From NCBI RefSeq assembly GCF_012910905.1, contig NZ_WTVN01000004.1, forward strand, positions 124,001 through 188,000: a stretch of DNA of 64,000 nucleotides. Reading direction: 5' to 3'. This document shows positions 45,227 to 52,599 of the stretch, piece by piece. The notes beneath the pieces are model-generated. The model saw only the letters and a program-made list of their open reading frames with translations. It did not search any database and was not told the origin of the DNA. The stretch's first letter is position 1. Each line of letters opens with the position of its first letter. A program made the translations under genes and the position numbers. The DNA comes from Aromatoleum toluvorans. Its GTDB lineage: Bacteria; Pseudomonadota; Gammaproteobacteria; Burkholderiales; Rhodocyclaceae.

Positions 45227-46252
45227 ATGTACCGTCATCTGCTGGTGCCGCTCGACGGCTCGGAACTCGCGACCAACCTAGTCACCCAGGCCGTCGATTT
45301 CGCCCGATCGCTTGGCGCGCGCGTCACCTTCTTCACTGCCCGCGACGACCTCGGCGGCACCGACGAGGGCGCGCTGCTGCGCACCCTCGCGCCGCAGGAC
45401 TTCGCTGAGCAGGCCGCCGGCGACGCCGGCGCGATCCTCGCCAAGGCGCGCGCAGCTGCGGGGCAGCACGACCTGCCATGCGACACGGTCGTGCGCACCG
45501 GCCGCCGGCCGTGGGAACTGATCCTGCAGGTCGCCGAAGAGCGCGGCTGCGACCTCATCTTCATGGCCTCGCATGGCCTGCGCGGCCTGCGCACGCTGGT
45601 GCCCGGATCGCAGACGCAGAAGGTGCTCGCGCACGCCCGCCTGCCGGTGCTCGTCGCCAGCGTCGAACGCAACGCCGCGGACGACGCGGCGACGGCGGCG
45701 ATCGGCATCATCCGCGACGAACACCGCTCCATCGCGTCGGTGCTCGCTGGCCTGCGCGACGTGATGCGGCAGGCCAGCGAGCGCGACGAGACGCCCGACC
45801 TCGACTTCATCGCCGGCCTGCTGCACTACCTGAAGGCCTTCCCCGAAGTCCTGCATCACCCGAAGGAGGATCAGTTCCTGTTCGCGAAGCTCGCCGCACG
45901 CACCCATGAGGCCGACGACGTACTCGCCGCCCTGCGCCGCGAGCACGAAGAGGGGGCCGCGCAGATCGCGGCCGTCGAGGCGGCGGTGGAACGCTGCCGG
46001 CAGCAGGCCGAACACGTCGGCGAACTCGCCCAGCTCATCGACGCCTTCGTCGAGGCGCAGTGGCGGCACCTGAACACCGAGGAGGAGCAGATCCTGCCTG
46101 CCGCGCGCAAGCACCTCAGCGACGAGGACTGGCGCGCGATCGAACACGCCTTCCGCATCAACGGCGACTTCCGCGTGGGGGGCGAATACGACGAAAGTCT
46201 CAGGAAACTCTTCGTAAAACTGATGAACATGATCGCTTCGAGCGATAATTGA
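45227..46252 (+). CDS. Universal stress protein fused to hemerythrin domain
   Basis: 341 residues in two parts. Residues 1-145 form a UspA domain (MYRHLLVPLDGSELATNLV; MASHGLRGLRTLVPGSQTQKVL, the ATP-binding GS-T pattern). From about 155 a hemerythrin-type HHE domain follows, with DEHRSIASVLAGL, HHPKEDQFLFAKL, RREHEEG and HLNTEEEQILP providing His/Glu diiron ligands. The fusion suggests a cytoplasmic oxygen or oxidative-stress sensor. It lies 21 bp after the RND gene, so it probably belongs to the cassette operon. Confidence 0.9.
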   Translation: MYRHLLVPLDGSELATNLVTQAVDFARSLGARVTFFTARDDLGGTDEGALLRTLAPQDFAEQAAGDAGAILAKARAAAGQHDLPCDTVVRTGRRPWELILQVAEERGCDLIFMASHGLRGLRTLVPGSQTQKVLAHARLPVLVASVERNAADDAATAAIGIIRDEHRSIASVLAGLRDVMRQASERDETPDLDFIAGLLHYLKAFPEVLHHPKEDQFLFAKLAARTHEADDVLAALRREHEEGAAQIAAVEAAVERCRQQAEHVGELAQLIDAFVEAQWRHLNTEEEQILPAARKHLSDEDWRAIEHAFRINGDFRVGGEYDESLRKLFVKLMNMIASSDN

Positions 46253-46271
46253 ACGTCGGTTATTACAAGTA

Positions 46272-46293
46272 GGGCGCCGCACGTACGGCGCCC
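46272..46293 (+). terminator. Hairpin between Usp-hemerythrin gene and activator gene
   Basis: Perfect repeat GGGCGCCG/CGGCGCCC around CACGTA, 19 bp after the stop. There is no T run. Confidence 0.45.
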
Positions 46294-46313
46294 CGGCGAG
46301 GAGAGACAAGCGG

Positions 46314-47993
46314 ATGCACGAGAAGCTGATCGAGCAGTTCAACCTGCGCTCGCGGCTGCGGTTCAACGTCGACAGCGGCCAAATCTGGCTCGGCGAGAAC
46401 CGCATGCTGATGTTCCACGCGCAGGCCTTCGGCGCGCTGCGCAAGGAACTCTTCGATTCGCTCGGGGCGAAACGGGCAAAGGGGCTGCTGCTGCGCATGG
46501 GCTTCGCCTCCGGCCGTCACGACGCCGAACTCGCCGGCAAGCTCTCGAACCAGCTCAACGCCTACAACGCCTTCCAGATCGGCCCCGAGCTGCACGCCTT
46601 CGAAGGGCTCGTCAAACCGACCATTCTCGACGCCAAGATCGACTGTGAGCAGGGCACCTTCTGCGGCGAGGTCTTGTGGGAGAACTCCTGGGAGGCCGAA
46701 TCCCACGTCCAGCACTTCGGCGTCGGTGACGACGTCGCGTGCTGGAGCCTCGTCGGTTACGCATCCGGCTATTCGAGCTACTTCCTCAAGCGCTTCATCG
46801 TCTTCCGCGAAGTCGAATGCACCGGCAAGGGCGACCCGCGCTGCCTCATCGTCGGCAAACCCGCCGAGGACTGGAAGTTCGACGACGACTACCTCGACTA
46901 CTTCCGTCCCGACAACGTGGAATGCAAGCTGCGCCAGCTGCAGGAAGACGTGCGCGAGCTCAAGGCCACGCTGTCCGCGCAGCAGGGGCCGGGCGGCCAG
47001 CTCGTCGGCAACTCGCCGGCCTTCCGCAGCGCCTTCGACCTCCTCAACAAGGCCGCCAAGAGCCCGATCAGCGTGCTCCTGCTCGGCGAGACCGGTGCCG
47101 GCAAGGAGATGTTCGCGCGCTGGCTGCACGACCACAGCGACCGCGCCGACCAGCCCTTCGTCGCCATCAACTGCGCCGCGATCCCGCACGACCTGATCGA
47201 ATCCGAACTCTTCGGCGTGCAGAAGGGCGCCTACACCGGCGCCCAGCATTCCCGCCCAGGCCGTTTCGAGCGCGCCAACGGCGGCACGCTGTTCCTCGAC
47301 GAGGTCGGCGACCTCTCACCCGCCGCCCAGGTCAAGCTCCTGCGCGTGCTGCAGACCGGCGAGATCGAACGCCTCGGCGACGACCAGACGCGCAAGGTGA
47401 ACGTCCGCCTCGTCGCGGCGACCAACGTCAACCTCCAGCAGGCCATCGCGGAAGGCCGCTTCCGCGCAGACCTGTACTACCGCCTCGCGACCTACCCTGT
47501 CACCATCCCGCCGCTGCGCGAGCGCAAGGCGGACATCCAGCTGCTCGCCACTGCGCTGGTCGACAAGATCGCGCCCACCTACCACAAGAAAATCGAAGGC
47601 ATCACCGACCGCGCCATGCAGGCGCTGCTCGCCCACGACTGGCCGGGAAACGTACGCGAACTGGAAAACCTGATCGAACGCGGCGTGCTCCTCGCCGAGC
47701 CCGGCGGCCAGATCGAACTGGAACACCTCTTCGCGGCCGGCGCTCCGGGCAACCAGCACGGCGCCGAGATCGGTCGCGAGGGCTTCGTTGCCGATATCGT
47801 CGAATCGAACCGCGGGCGCCTGTACGAAGCCTTGCTCGACGAAGGCTTCGACCTCGACGCCCACGAGCGCCGCCTCGTGGAACTCGCCGTCCGCCGCGCG
47901 AACGGCAACCTGACGCATGCGGCGCGCTTGCTCGGGATCACGCGGCGGCAGCTTGCCTATCGGTTGAAGCAGGATGCCAACGCGGCTGAGTAG
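46314..47993 (+). CDS. dmpR: DmpR/PoxR-type sigma-54-dependent activator (intact)
   Basis: A 559-residue activator. N-terminal V4R sensory domain ([30 protein letters not shown], metal-site cysteines C169 and C177), short linker, AAA+ domain (Walker A GETGAGKE 258-265; Walker B TLFLDE 325-330) and C-terminal Fis HTH ([15 protein letters not shown]). The sigma-54 contact loop reads GAYTGA (305-310) instead of the usual GAFTGA. DmpR/PoxR proteins bind phenol and activate phenol hydroxylase operons; the intact targets are the sigma-54 promoters at 55231, 21277 and 20622. It follows GGCGAGGAGAGACAAGCGG. Confidence 0.93.
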   Translation: MHEKLIEQFNLRSRLRFNVDSGQIWLGENRMLMFHAQAFGALRKELFDSLGAKRAKGLLLRMGFASGRHDAELAGKLSNQLNAYNAFQIGPELHAFEGLVKPTILDAKIDCEQGTFCGEVLWENSWEAESHVQHFGVGDDVACWSLVGYASGYSSYFLKRFIVFREVECTGKGDPRCLIVGKPAEDWKFDDDYLDYFRPDNVECKLRQLQEDVRELKATLSAQQGPGGQLVGNSPAFRSAFDLLNKAAKSPISVLLLGETGAGKEMFARWLHDHSDRADQPFVAINCAAIPHDLIESELFGVQKGAYTGAQHSRPGRFERANGGTLFLDEVGDLSPAAQVKLLRVLQTGEIERLGDDQTRKVNVRLVAATNVNLQQAIAEGRFRADLYYRLATYPVTIPPLRERKADIQLLATALVDKIAPTYHKKIEGITDRAMQALLAHDWPGNVRELENLIERGVLLAEPGGQIELEHLFAAGAPGNQHGAEIGREGFVADIVESNRGRLYEALLDEGFDLDAHERRLVELAVRRANGNLTHAARLLGITRRQLAYRLKQDANAAE

Positions 47994-48070
47994 TTGCGGT
48001 AAGCCGCCGCAAGGCGCGCAGTACCGTCGAACGGCAGGTCCCCGGTTCGCTGAACTGGTGGTAGCGACCC
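47701..48070 (+). repeat. Direct repeat R1 (3' end of activator gene and flank)
   Basis: From CCGGCGGCCA inside the activator gene to CGACCC past its stop, this segment recurs at 49478-49845, about 90 percent similar by eye. The two copies bracket the AAA ATPase gene. Confidence 0.85.
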
Positions 48071-48253
48071 AAAACTGTCAGTTCCGCTGAGCGCCGTAAA
48101 CGTCGGCGAGGAGTGTGAGTTGCCGTCCGCCCGGGGCCTCTGGAATCTTTGCCGGCCGGAGCTCAAAGACAGAGGCGCGCGATGATTTATAGTGAAATTT
48201 GAAAAGTTATCTGTTTCTTGTAACTTTGCAAATTTTTATATAACCTCTCGGGC

Positions 48254-49441
48254 ATGGACCCTATCCGTAATCCCTTTTCCCCAGGTGCCGGCACTCCGCC
48301 GCCGGAGCTTGCCGGCCGTGATGAGCTGCGAGAGTCTCTGCGCATTGCGCTTGAGCGTGCTCGTATCGGGCGCCCCGCGAAGAGCGCCATGTTAGTCGGC
48401 CTGCGCGGTGTCGGTAAGACAGTACTTCTGGACCGCGTACGAGAAGATGCCGAAGCCGCTGGCATCCATACTGTCCGGGTCGAAGCACCTGAAGGACGGT
48501 CTCTTCCAGCCCTACTTGCGCCACAGCTGCGCCAAGCGCTCTTGCGCTTGAGCCAGATAGCGGCTGCTAAAGACTATGCAGTGCGCGGGCTGCGGGCACT
48601 AGCCGGCTTCGCCAGCAAACTTAAGGTCACTTTCGGCGACATCGAGGTTGGCCTTGATTACGATCCCGAGCCTGGATTGGCGGACAACGGTGATCTCGAA
48701 CATGACCTTCAAGCTCTTTTCGAGCAGGTTGGTTTGGCGGCAAAGTCAGCAAACACGGCGTTGGCGATTTTCATCGACGAGCTGCAGTATGTCGAGGAGC
48801 CACAGTTGGCTGCACTGATTACCGCCATGCATCGCACCGAGCAGAGGCAATTGCCGGTTGTGCTGGTTGGCGCCGGCTTGCCCCAATTAAGGGGACGAAT
48901 GGGCAACGCCAAGTCGTACGCGGAAAGGTTGTTTGACTTTCCTGCTATCGGCCCTCTACCGCCGGCAGCGGCACGATTCGCCGTCGAGAAGCCTATCGCC
49001 AATGAGGGAGTCGGTATTACCGACCCAGCTCTGGACCAAATACTGCGAGTCACCCAAGGCTATGCCTATTTTCTTCAGCAGTGGGGCAGTCACACTTGGC
49101 GGGCGGCGCAGGTATCACCGATTGATGTTGACGCTGTAGATGTCGCTTCTGTTACGGCCGTAGCTGCTCTGGATGAGAGTTTCTTTCGGGTACGATTCGA
49201 CCGGCTTACACCCAAAGAGAAAAAATATCTTCGCGCCATGGCGGAGTTGGGGCCAGGCCCTCATCGATCAGGCGATATCGCGGCCTGCTTCAACTCGGCC
49301 GTGTCTTCGCTTGCGCCGACGCGAAGCTCCCTAATTGCCAAGGGCATGGTATGGAGTCCGAATCACGGTGACACGGCCTTCACCGTGCCAATGTTTGATG
49401 AGTTCATGAAGCGGATAATGCCGGGGAATGACTGGCGCTAG
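48254..49441 (+). CDS. AAA-family ATPase
   Basis: A 395-residue ATPase with Walker A GLRGVGKT (49-56) and Walker B LAIFIDELQ (about 170-178), followed by a sensor-like LVGAGLPQL and a C-terminal winged-helix-like region (FDRLTPKEKKYLRAMAELGPG...). The layout is that of AAA_16/archaeal-type ATPases often found alone in accessory islands. Codon use and base composition are less GC-rich than the flanks, and the gene is bracketed by repeats R1 and R2. No partner is adjacent. A regulatory or defence role is possible but unproven. Confidence 0.82.
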   Translation: MDPIRNPFSPGAGTPPPELAGRDELRESLRIALERARIGRPAKSAMLVGLRGVGKTVLLDRVREDAEAAGIHTVRVEAPEGRSLPALLAPQLRQALLRLSQIAAAKDYAVRGLRALAGFASKLKVTFGDIEVGLDYDPEPGLADNGDLEHDLQALFEQVGLAAKSANTALAIFIDELQYVEEPQLAALITAMHRTEQRQLPVVLVGAGLPQLRGRMGNAKSYAERLFDFPAIGPLPPAAARFAVEKPIANEGVGITDPALDQILRVTQGYAYFLQQWGSHTWRAAQVSPIDVDAVDVASVTAVAALDESFFRVRFDRLTPKEKKYLRAMAELGPGPHRSGDIAACFNSAVSSLAPTRSSLIAKGMVWSPNHGDTAFTVPMFDEFMKRIMPGNDWR

Positions 49442-49477
49442 TCGGGGCGACATTCTCATACTGGGCTAGGTCAATCG

Positions 49478-49770
49478 CCGGCGGCCAGATCGAGCTCGAA
49501 CACCTCTTCGCCTCCGGCGCTCCGGGCAACCAGCACGGCGCCGAAATCGGCCGCGAGGGCTTCGTCGCCGACCTCGCCGAATCGAACCGCGGGCGCCTGT
49601 ACGAAGCCTTGCTCGACGAAGGCTTCGACCTCGACGCCCACGAGCGCCGCCTCGTGGAACTCGCCGTCCGGCGCGCGAACGGCAACCTGACGCATGCGGC
49701 GCGGCTGCTCGGGATCACGCGGCGGCAGCTTGCCTATCGGTTGAAGCAGGATGCCAACGCGGCTGAGTAG
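49478..49770 (+). pseudogene. 3' remnant of a DmpR-like activator gene
   Basis: Encodes the last 97 or so residues of a DmpR-like protein ([20 protein letters not shown] onward through the Fis HTH to the stop) without any start, V4R or AAA+ domain. It differs from the intact copy mainly at synonymous sites, for example in the codons for IELEHLFA and GFVADLAES, so it is a paralogue rather than a fresh duplication. Confidence 0.88.
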
Positions 49771-49845
49771 TTGCGGAGCCGCCGCACGGCGCGCGGTGCC
49801 GTCGAACGGCAGGTCGCGGGTTTGTCGAGCTGGTGGTATCGACCC
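49478..49845 (+). repeat. Direct repeat R2
   Basis: Second copy of R1, including the gene remnant and about 75 bp past its stop. Confidence 0.85.
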
Positions 49846-49982
49846 GAAGCGGCCCGAAGCGGCCCGATGACCCAAGGCAAAGCCGATATTCAACGTGCAG
49901 GTAACCTGCAACCGCGCGAGGCTGGTCGTTCGAAGAGAACCCCGCTTTCGGTTGTCAGGTTGACCGGAAGTTAGATTTCAAC

Positions 49983-51050
49983 TTATTTGTCATCAGCCGC
50001 AAGAAAACGTCCCGCAGCATTTCTAGCTCTCGCCAACACAGAAATGGTCTGATCGACATTGTTAATCAACTCCTTTAGTTCGGTCGAAAGGCTTTGTTTT
50101 GCGCGATTGAACTCCTTTTCAATGCGGGGCAAGCTGTCCATTGTTGCAACCAGTCCGGCGAATCCTTCTCGTCCACTCTGAGCGTTGCTTTCAACTTGCC
50201 CAATAACAGTCACAAAGGCCTGTAACTCGTCCCGTGAGGAGTCGTTGATTTCAAACTCTCCGCTCAGCAACGCGTTGAGACTCTCCCCAATCCGTGCGAG
50301 AGATGCGCGGTATCGTCCGTTAGCTTCATGGAGCCAAGTCGCGTACTCGTCGAGCTGTGTGGCGAGAGAGCGGACTGTAGCGCGCTGTTTCTTTACCCCC
50401 GCATTGGGCTGATTCAGCAATTGCTCGCCAGTGGTCTGAATGTCCGGTGTCAGCCTTTCGAGCCTGGCTCCCACCTCGCCTATGACTTCTGAAACTATCT
50501 CGAAGCTTTCCTCAAGGTCGGCCTGAAAATCCAATATTCCCCGCTCATCCCGCTTTTGTTGCGGTGAAGCGTTGCCGATGAGTGAAAGTGATTGACCTTG
50601 GCGATTGTGGAGAGTGGCAAAATCGGAAACTGGGCTTCCGAACTGCACGTTGCCTAGACGCGCCTCCTTCGCAAGTTTGGAAAGCTCCTCACGTGCTTGA
50701 TTCATCCGTGAAAAATGCATCGAGTAGGTAAGAACCCGATAGGAGCGAAGGTCGAACGGCACTTCATCTATGTCTTGAGCTAGTAGGACAACCGGCTTCC
50801 CAAACGCATGCGCCAGCCCAAGTTCATAGTAGACGTTTGGATTCGCCGTTGATAGATCAGCGACCACTAGATCGCTCTGCGTAATTGCTTGGACAATATC
50901 CTCAATAATATTGCGCTGATTTAACATGTCATCCGCGCGCACCACACGGAAACCCGCTTCAGCTAGCGAACCCCGAATTAGATAGTCGTATATCTCATCA
51001 AACTCGGTAGCAAATGGCATTAATACAAACGCAGTCGGCAAATTATTCAT
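49983..51050 (-). CDS. TIR/nucleoside deoxyribosyltransferase-like protein with coiled-coil tail
   Basis: 355 residues. The first 95 form a Rossmann-like domain: AFVLMPFATEFDEIYDYLI, VVRADD, ITQSDLVVADLS, then NPNVYYELGLAHAFGKPVVL with E76 as a likely catalytic acid. Proteins of this TIR-like/deoxyribosyltransferase-like type cut nucleotides or NAD and are frequent in anti-phage loci. The remaining 250 residues are helical and Glu/Gln-rich, probably coiled coil. Base composition is near 48 percent GC, far below the flanks. It lies 37 bp after a 45-codon membrane peptide gene in the same direction. A defence role is an inference. Confidence 0.72.
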   Translation of the reverse strand: MNNLPTAFVLMPFATEFDEIYDYLIRGSLAEAGFRVVRADDMLNQRNIIEDIVQAITQSDLVVADLSTANPNVYYELGLAHAFGKPVVLLAQDIDEVPFDLRSYRVLTYSMHFSRMNQAREELSKLAKEARLGNVQFGSPVSDFATLHNRQGQSLSLIGNASPQQKRDERGILDFQADLEESFEIVSEVIGEVGARLERLTPDIQTTGEQLLNQPNAGVKKQRATVRSLATQLDEYATWLHEANGRYRASLARIGESLNALLSGEFEINDSSRDELQAFVTVIGQVESNAQSGREGFAGLVATMDSLPRIEKEFNRAKQSLSTELKELINNVDQTISVLARARNAAGRFLAADDK

Positions 51051-51087
51051 TAGGACTCCTGGGGAAGAGGCGGTCTGTAATGGTGGC

Positions 51088-51225
51088 TTATAGTGAGAGA
51101 AAAATCAGCATGCCGAGAATAAGAATCAAAATGCCAATTATCCAACCAATTCCTTTTGCAATCTCTCTCAGCCAATGCAAAGTCTGTCTCTCGAAGTCGG
51201 TTAGAGGTTGCTCGAAATCACTCAT
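51088..51225 (-). CDS. Small single-pass membrane protein
   Basis: A 45-residue frame with ATG at 51225 behind a GGAGAC ribosome binding site. The N-terminal half is charged (MSDFEQPLTDFERQTLHWLR) and the C-terminal half is one hydrophobic helix (GWIIGILILILGMLIFLSL). It is followed 37 bp later by the TIR-like gene, suggesting that it anchors or gates that protein. Too short for automatic gene calls; supported by ribosome binding site, composition and context. Confidence 0.6.
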   Translation of the reverse strand: MSDFEQPLTDFERQTLHWLREIAKGIGWIIGILILILGMLIFLSL

Positions 51226-51313
51226 TTTTGTCTCCATCGAAAGCCTTTGTTCCAGTCAATTTTAACTAACGTAACTGGATCGTCTCGATTTGCTGAAACC
51301 AATTAGGCATGGC

Positions 51314-51338
51314 AAACAAAGTGGGCGTCCCTTTGTTT
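51314..51338. terminator. Hairpin between the 219-aa gene and the 45-aa gene
   Basis: AAACAAAG/CTTTGTTT around a 9-base loop. A TTTTT tract follows on the plus side only, so it would act best on plus-strand transcripts although flanking genes read minus. Confidence 0.35.
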
Positions 51339-51349
51339 CCTTTTTAGAC

Positions 51350-52009
51350 CTACGTAAACCCAAGGCAATGGATCTCCTGGCGGCGAGTCTCGGCAGACTT
51401 ACCACTCATCAGGAGTGTTCCTGAGTCCACATAGCCGCCTTTGAGTATGAAGCGTGTCTCCTCGGGAGCGAGGGCGCCCCAACGGGCAAGCTTACGGCGA
51501 CGCTTGTCCTGCGAACCGAGTTCCGCCTGCCATGACGGCACAATGAGCACACGCTCGATACGCTTGGACCAGAGCAGCCATGGGCCTTGGTGAATCCAGA
51601 CCTTAGCCCAAGGATGCGCGAGAGAAGCCTCAAATATTTGGAGAAGCTTGTCGTTGTTCGGCACAAGGCGAATCGCTTCGTAGAGAGCAGGCTCCAATGC
51701 TTCGATGGTAAACCGGTTGGCCTTGTCTCCCAAGTGCACGTCTTGGAGGTACTGGGCACGATAGCCACTCGAGGAATTGAAGAACAGGTCGACGGCGTTC
51801 TTGTCCGCGCGGAACTGCGCGGACACCCTATGACCAGGCTGACCGTTGGGCGCAGGCTGCGCAATGGCTCGAAGCAGATCAAGGTTCACCAGCATGCTGT
51901 AAACGATACCTTCGAAGGGGTTCCCTCTCAGGAGCATTGCGGTGCGATCGGTTCCGACAAGAGGAGCCAGGGGCCATTGCGGCGCTGAGAGGGTCGCGAA
52001 GCTACTCAT
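51350..52009 (-). CDS. Hypothetical protein
   Basis: 219 residues, not recognised. It starts MSSFATLSAPQWPLAPLVGTD, has no signal peptide or membrane helix, and shows a basic stretch (SQDKRRRKLARWGALAPEE) near the C terminus with several Trp in WAKVWIHQGPWLLWSK. It reads in line with the 45-aa and TIR-like genes but is 124 bp apart with a hairpin between. An attC-like hairpin lies just upstream (52031-52100). Function unknown. Confidence 0.6.
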   Translation of the reverse strand: MSSFATLSAPQWPLAPLVGTDRTAMLLRGNPFEGIVYSMLVNLDLLRAIAQPAPNGQPGHRVSAQFRADKNAVDLFFNSSSGYRAQYLQDVHLGDKANRFTIEALEPALYEAIRLVPNNDKLLQIFEASLAHPWAKVWIHQGPWLLWSKRIERVLIVPSWQAELGSQDKRRRKLARWGALAPEETRFILKGGYVDSGTLLMSGKSAETRRQEIHCLGFT

Positions 52010-52030
52010 CGTTCTGGGGATGGCATGAAG

Positions 52031-52100
52031 TCGGCTTCAACTAGCAAGTTAAGCGGCAGAGCGGGCGAAGCCCGGCCTGTCCGCTTCGACGATCAGTTCT
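52031..52100 (-). other. attC-like hairpin (possible integron cassette end)
   Basis: On the minus strand the order is GTCGAAGCGGAC, a GGGCTTCGCCC stem-loop, GCCGCTTAACTTGC, then GTTGAAGC. This resembles integron attC sites (TTCAAGCGGAC ... GCTTCGCC ... GCCGCTTAACTC ... GTTAGGC). The outer R boxes deviate (GTTGAAG rather than GTTRRRY; GAGAAC rather than RYYYAAC), so it may be degenerate or coincidental. Confidence 0.4.
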
Positions 52101-52305
52101 CCAGGATACGGCGCGGCGGGAAGTGAGGTGGCTTGCAGTGGCATGTCTCGTGAATTAGCATATTTTACACGCTGTATAAATATACATTTGACATGCTAGA
52201 ACATTTGAGCTCAGCCGAGTGCGGTATATCTGTGGGAACGTGTTGTAGACGACAGATGTGATGTATATGCGCTGAAATGCCGTGTAAGCCATAATCCGAA
52301 TCGCC

Positions 52306-52332
52306 AAGGAGCATTGATTTCATGCTCCTTTT
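52306..52332 (+). terminator. Terminator-like hairpin
   Basis: AAGGAGCAT/ATGCTCCTT around TGATTTC, followed by TT. The 9-bp stem is perfect. Confidence 0.5.
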
Positions 52333-52599
52333 CGTGAGTGCTCGGACTTATACACTAATCATACACCGCACGATTCTGAAAGTGCAGACGGCACGGTCAG
52401 ATGACAAAGGTGCGCTCGAACCGCCGCGGTGAGCAGGGAGCAACGCCTGCTATCAGGAGGCATGTTCGACTGTCCAAGCCTGGCCGGGTGCACGAGTTCA
52501 GCTTTCGTCCCCGTCACCGGCCCGTCAGGTCTTCGCGTGCGTGCTTACCGTACAGGTTCTTTCGACGCCTTCCGTCGGCCACGCCCGATCATCACTCGA

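Larger units (their letters stand above)
52010..52599 (-). other. AT-rich intergenic region
   Basis: About 590 bp between the unknown gene and the YcaO fusion. It holds an attC-like hairpin (52031-52100), a terminator-like hairpin (52306-52332) and strongly AT-rich promoter-like DNA around 52150-52200. A minus-strand frame of 31 codons ends inside the attC-like element (starting MPLQATSLPAAPYPG) and may be chance. Confidence 0.5.

Noticed and set aside
42458-45238. 926-codon minus-strand ORF
   Set aside because: Mirror of the RND gene; the product is low-complexity His/Asp/Arg sequence with no domain.
49880-49985. attC-like fold after the TIR-like gene
   Set aside because: CAACCTG-a-CAACCG pairs with CGGTTGCAGGTT, but the loop is long and the R boxes are poor; too weak to list as a site.
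51255-51311. Second attC-like site between the 219-aa and 45-aa genes
   Set aside because: CTAAC...ATTAGGC with a short TAA-TGG/CCA-TTA stem is in the wrong orientation and lacks the conserved core.
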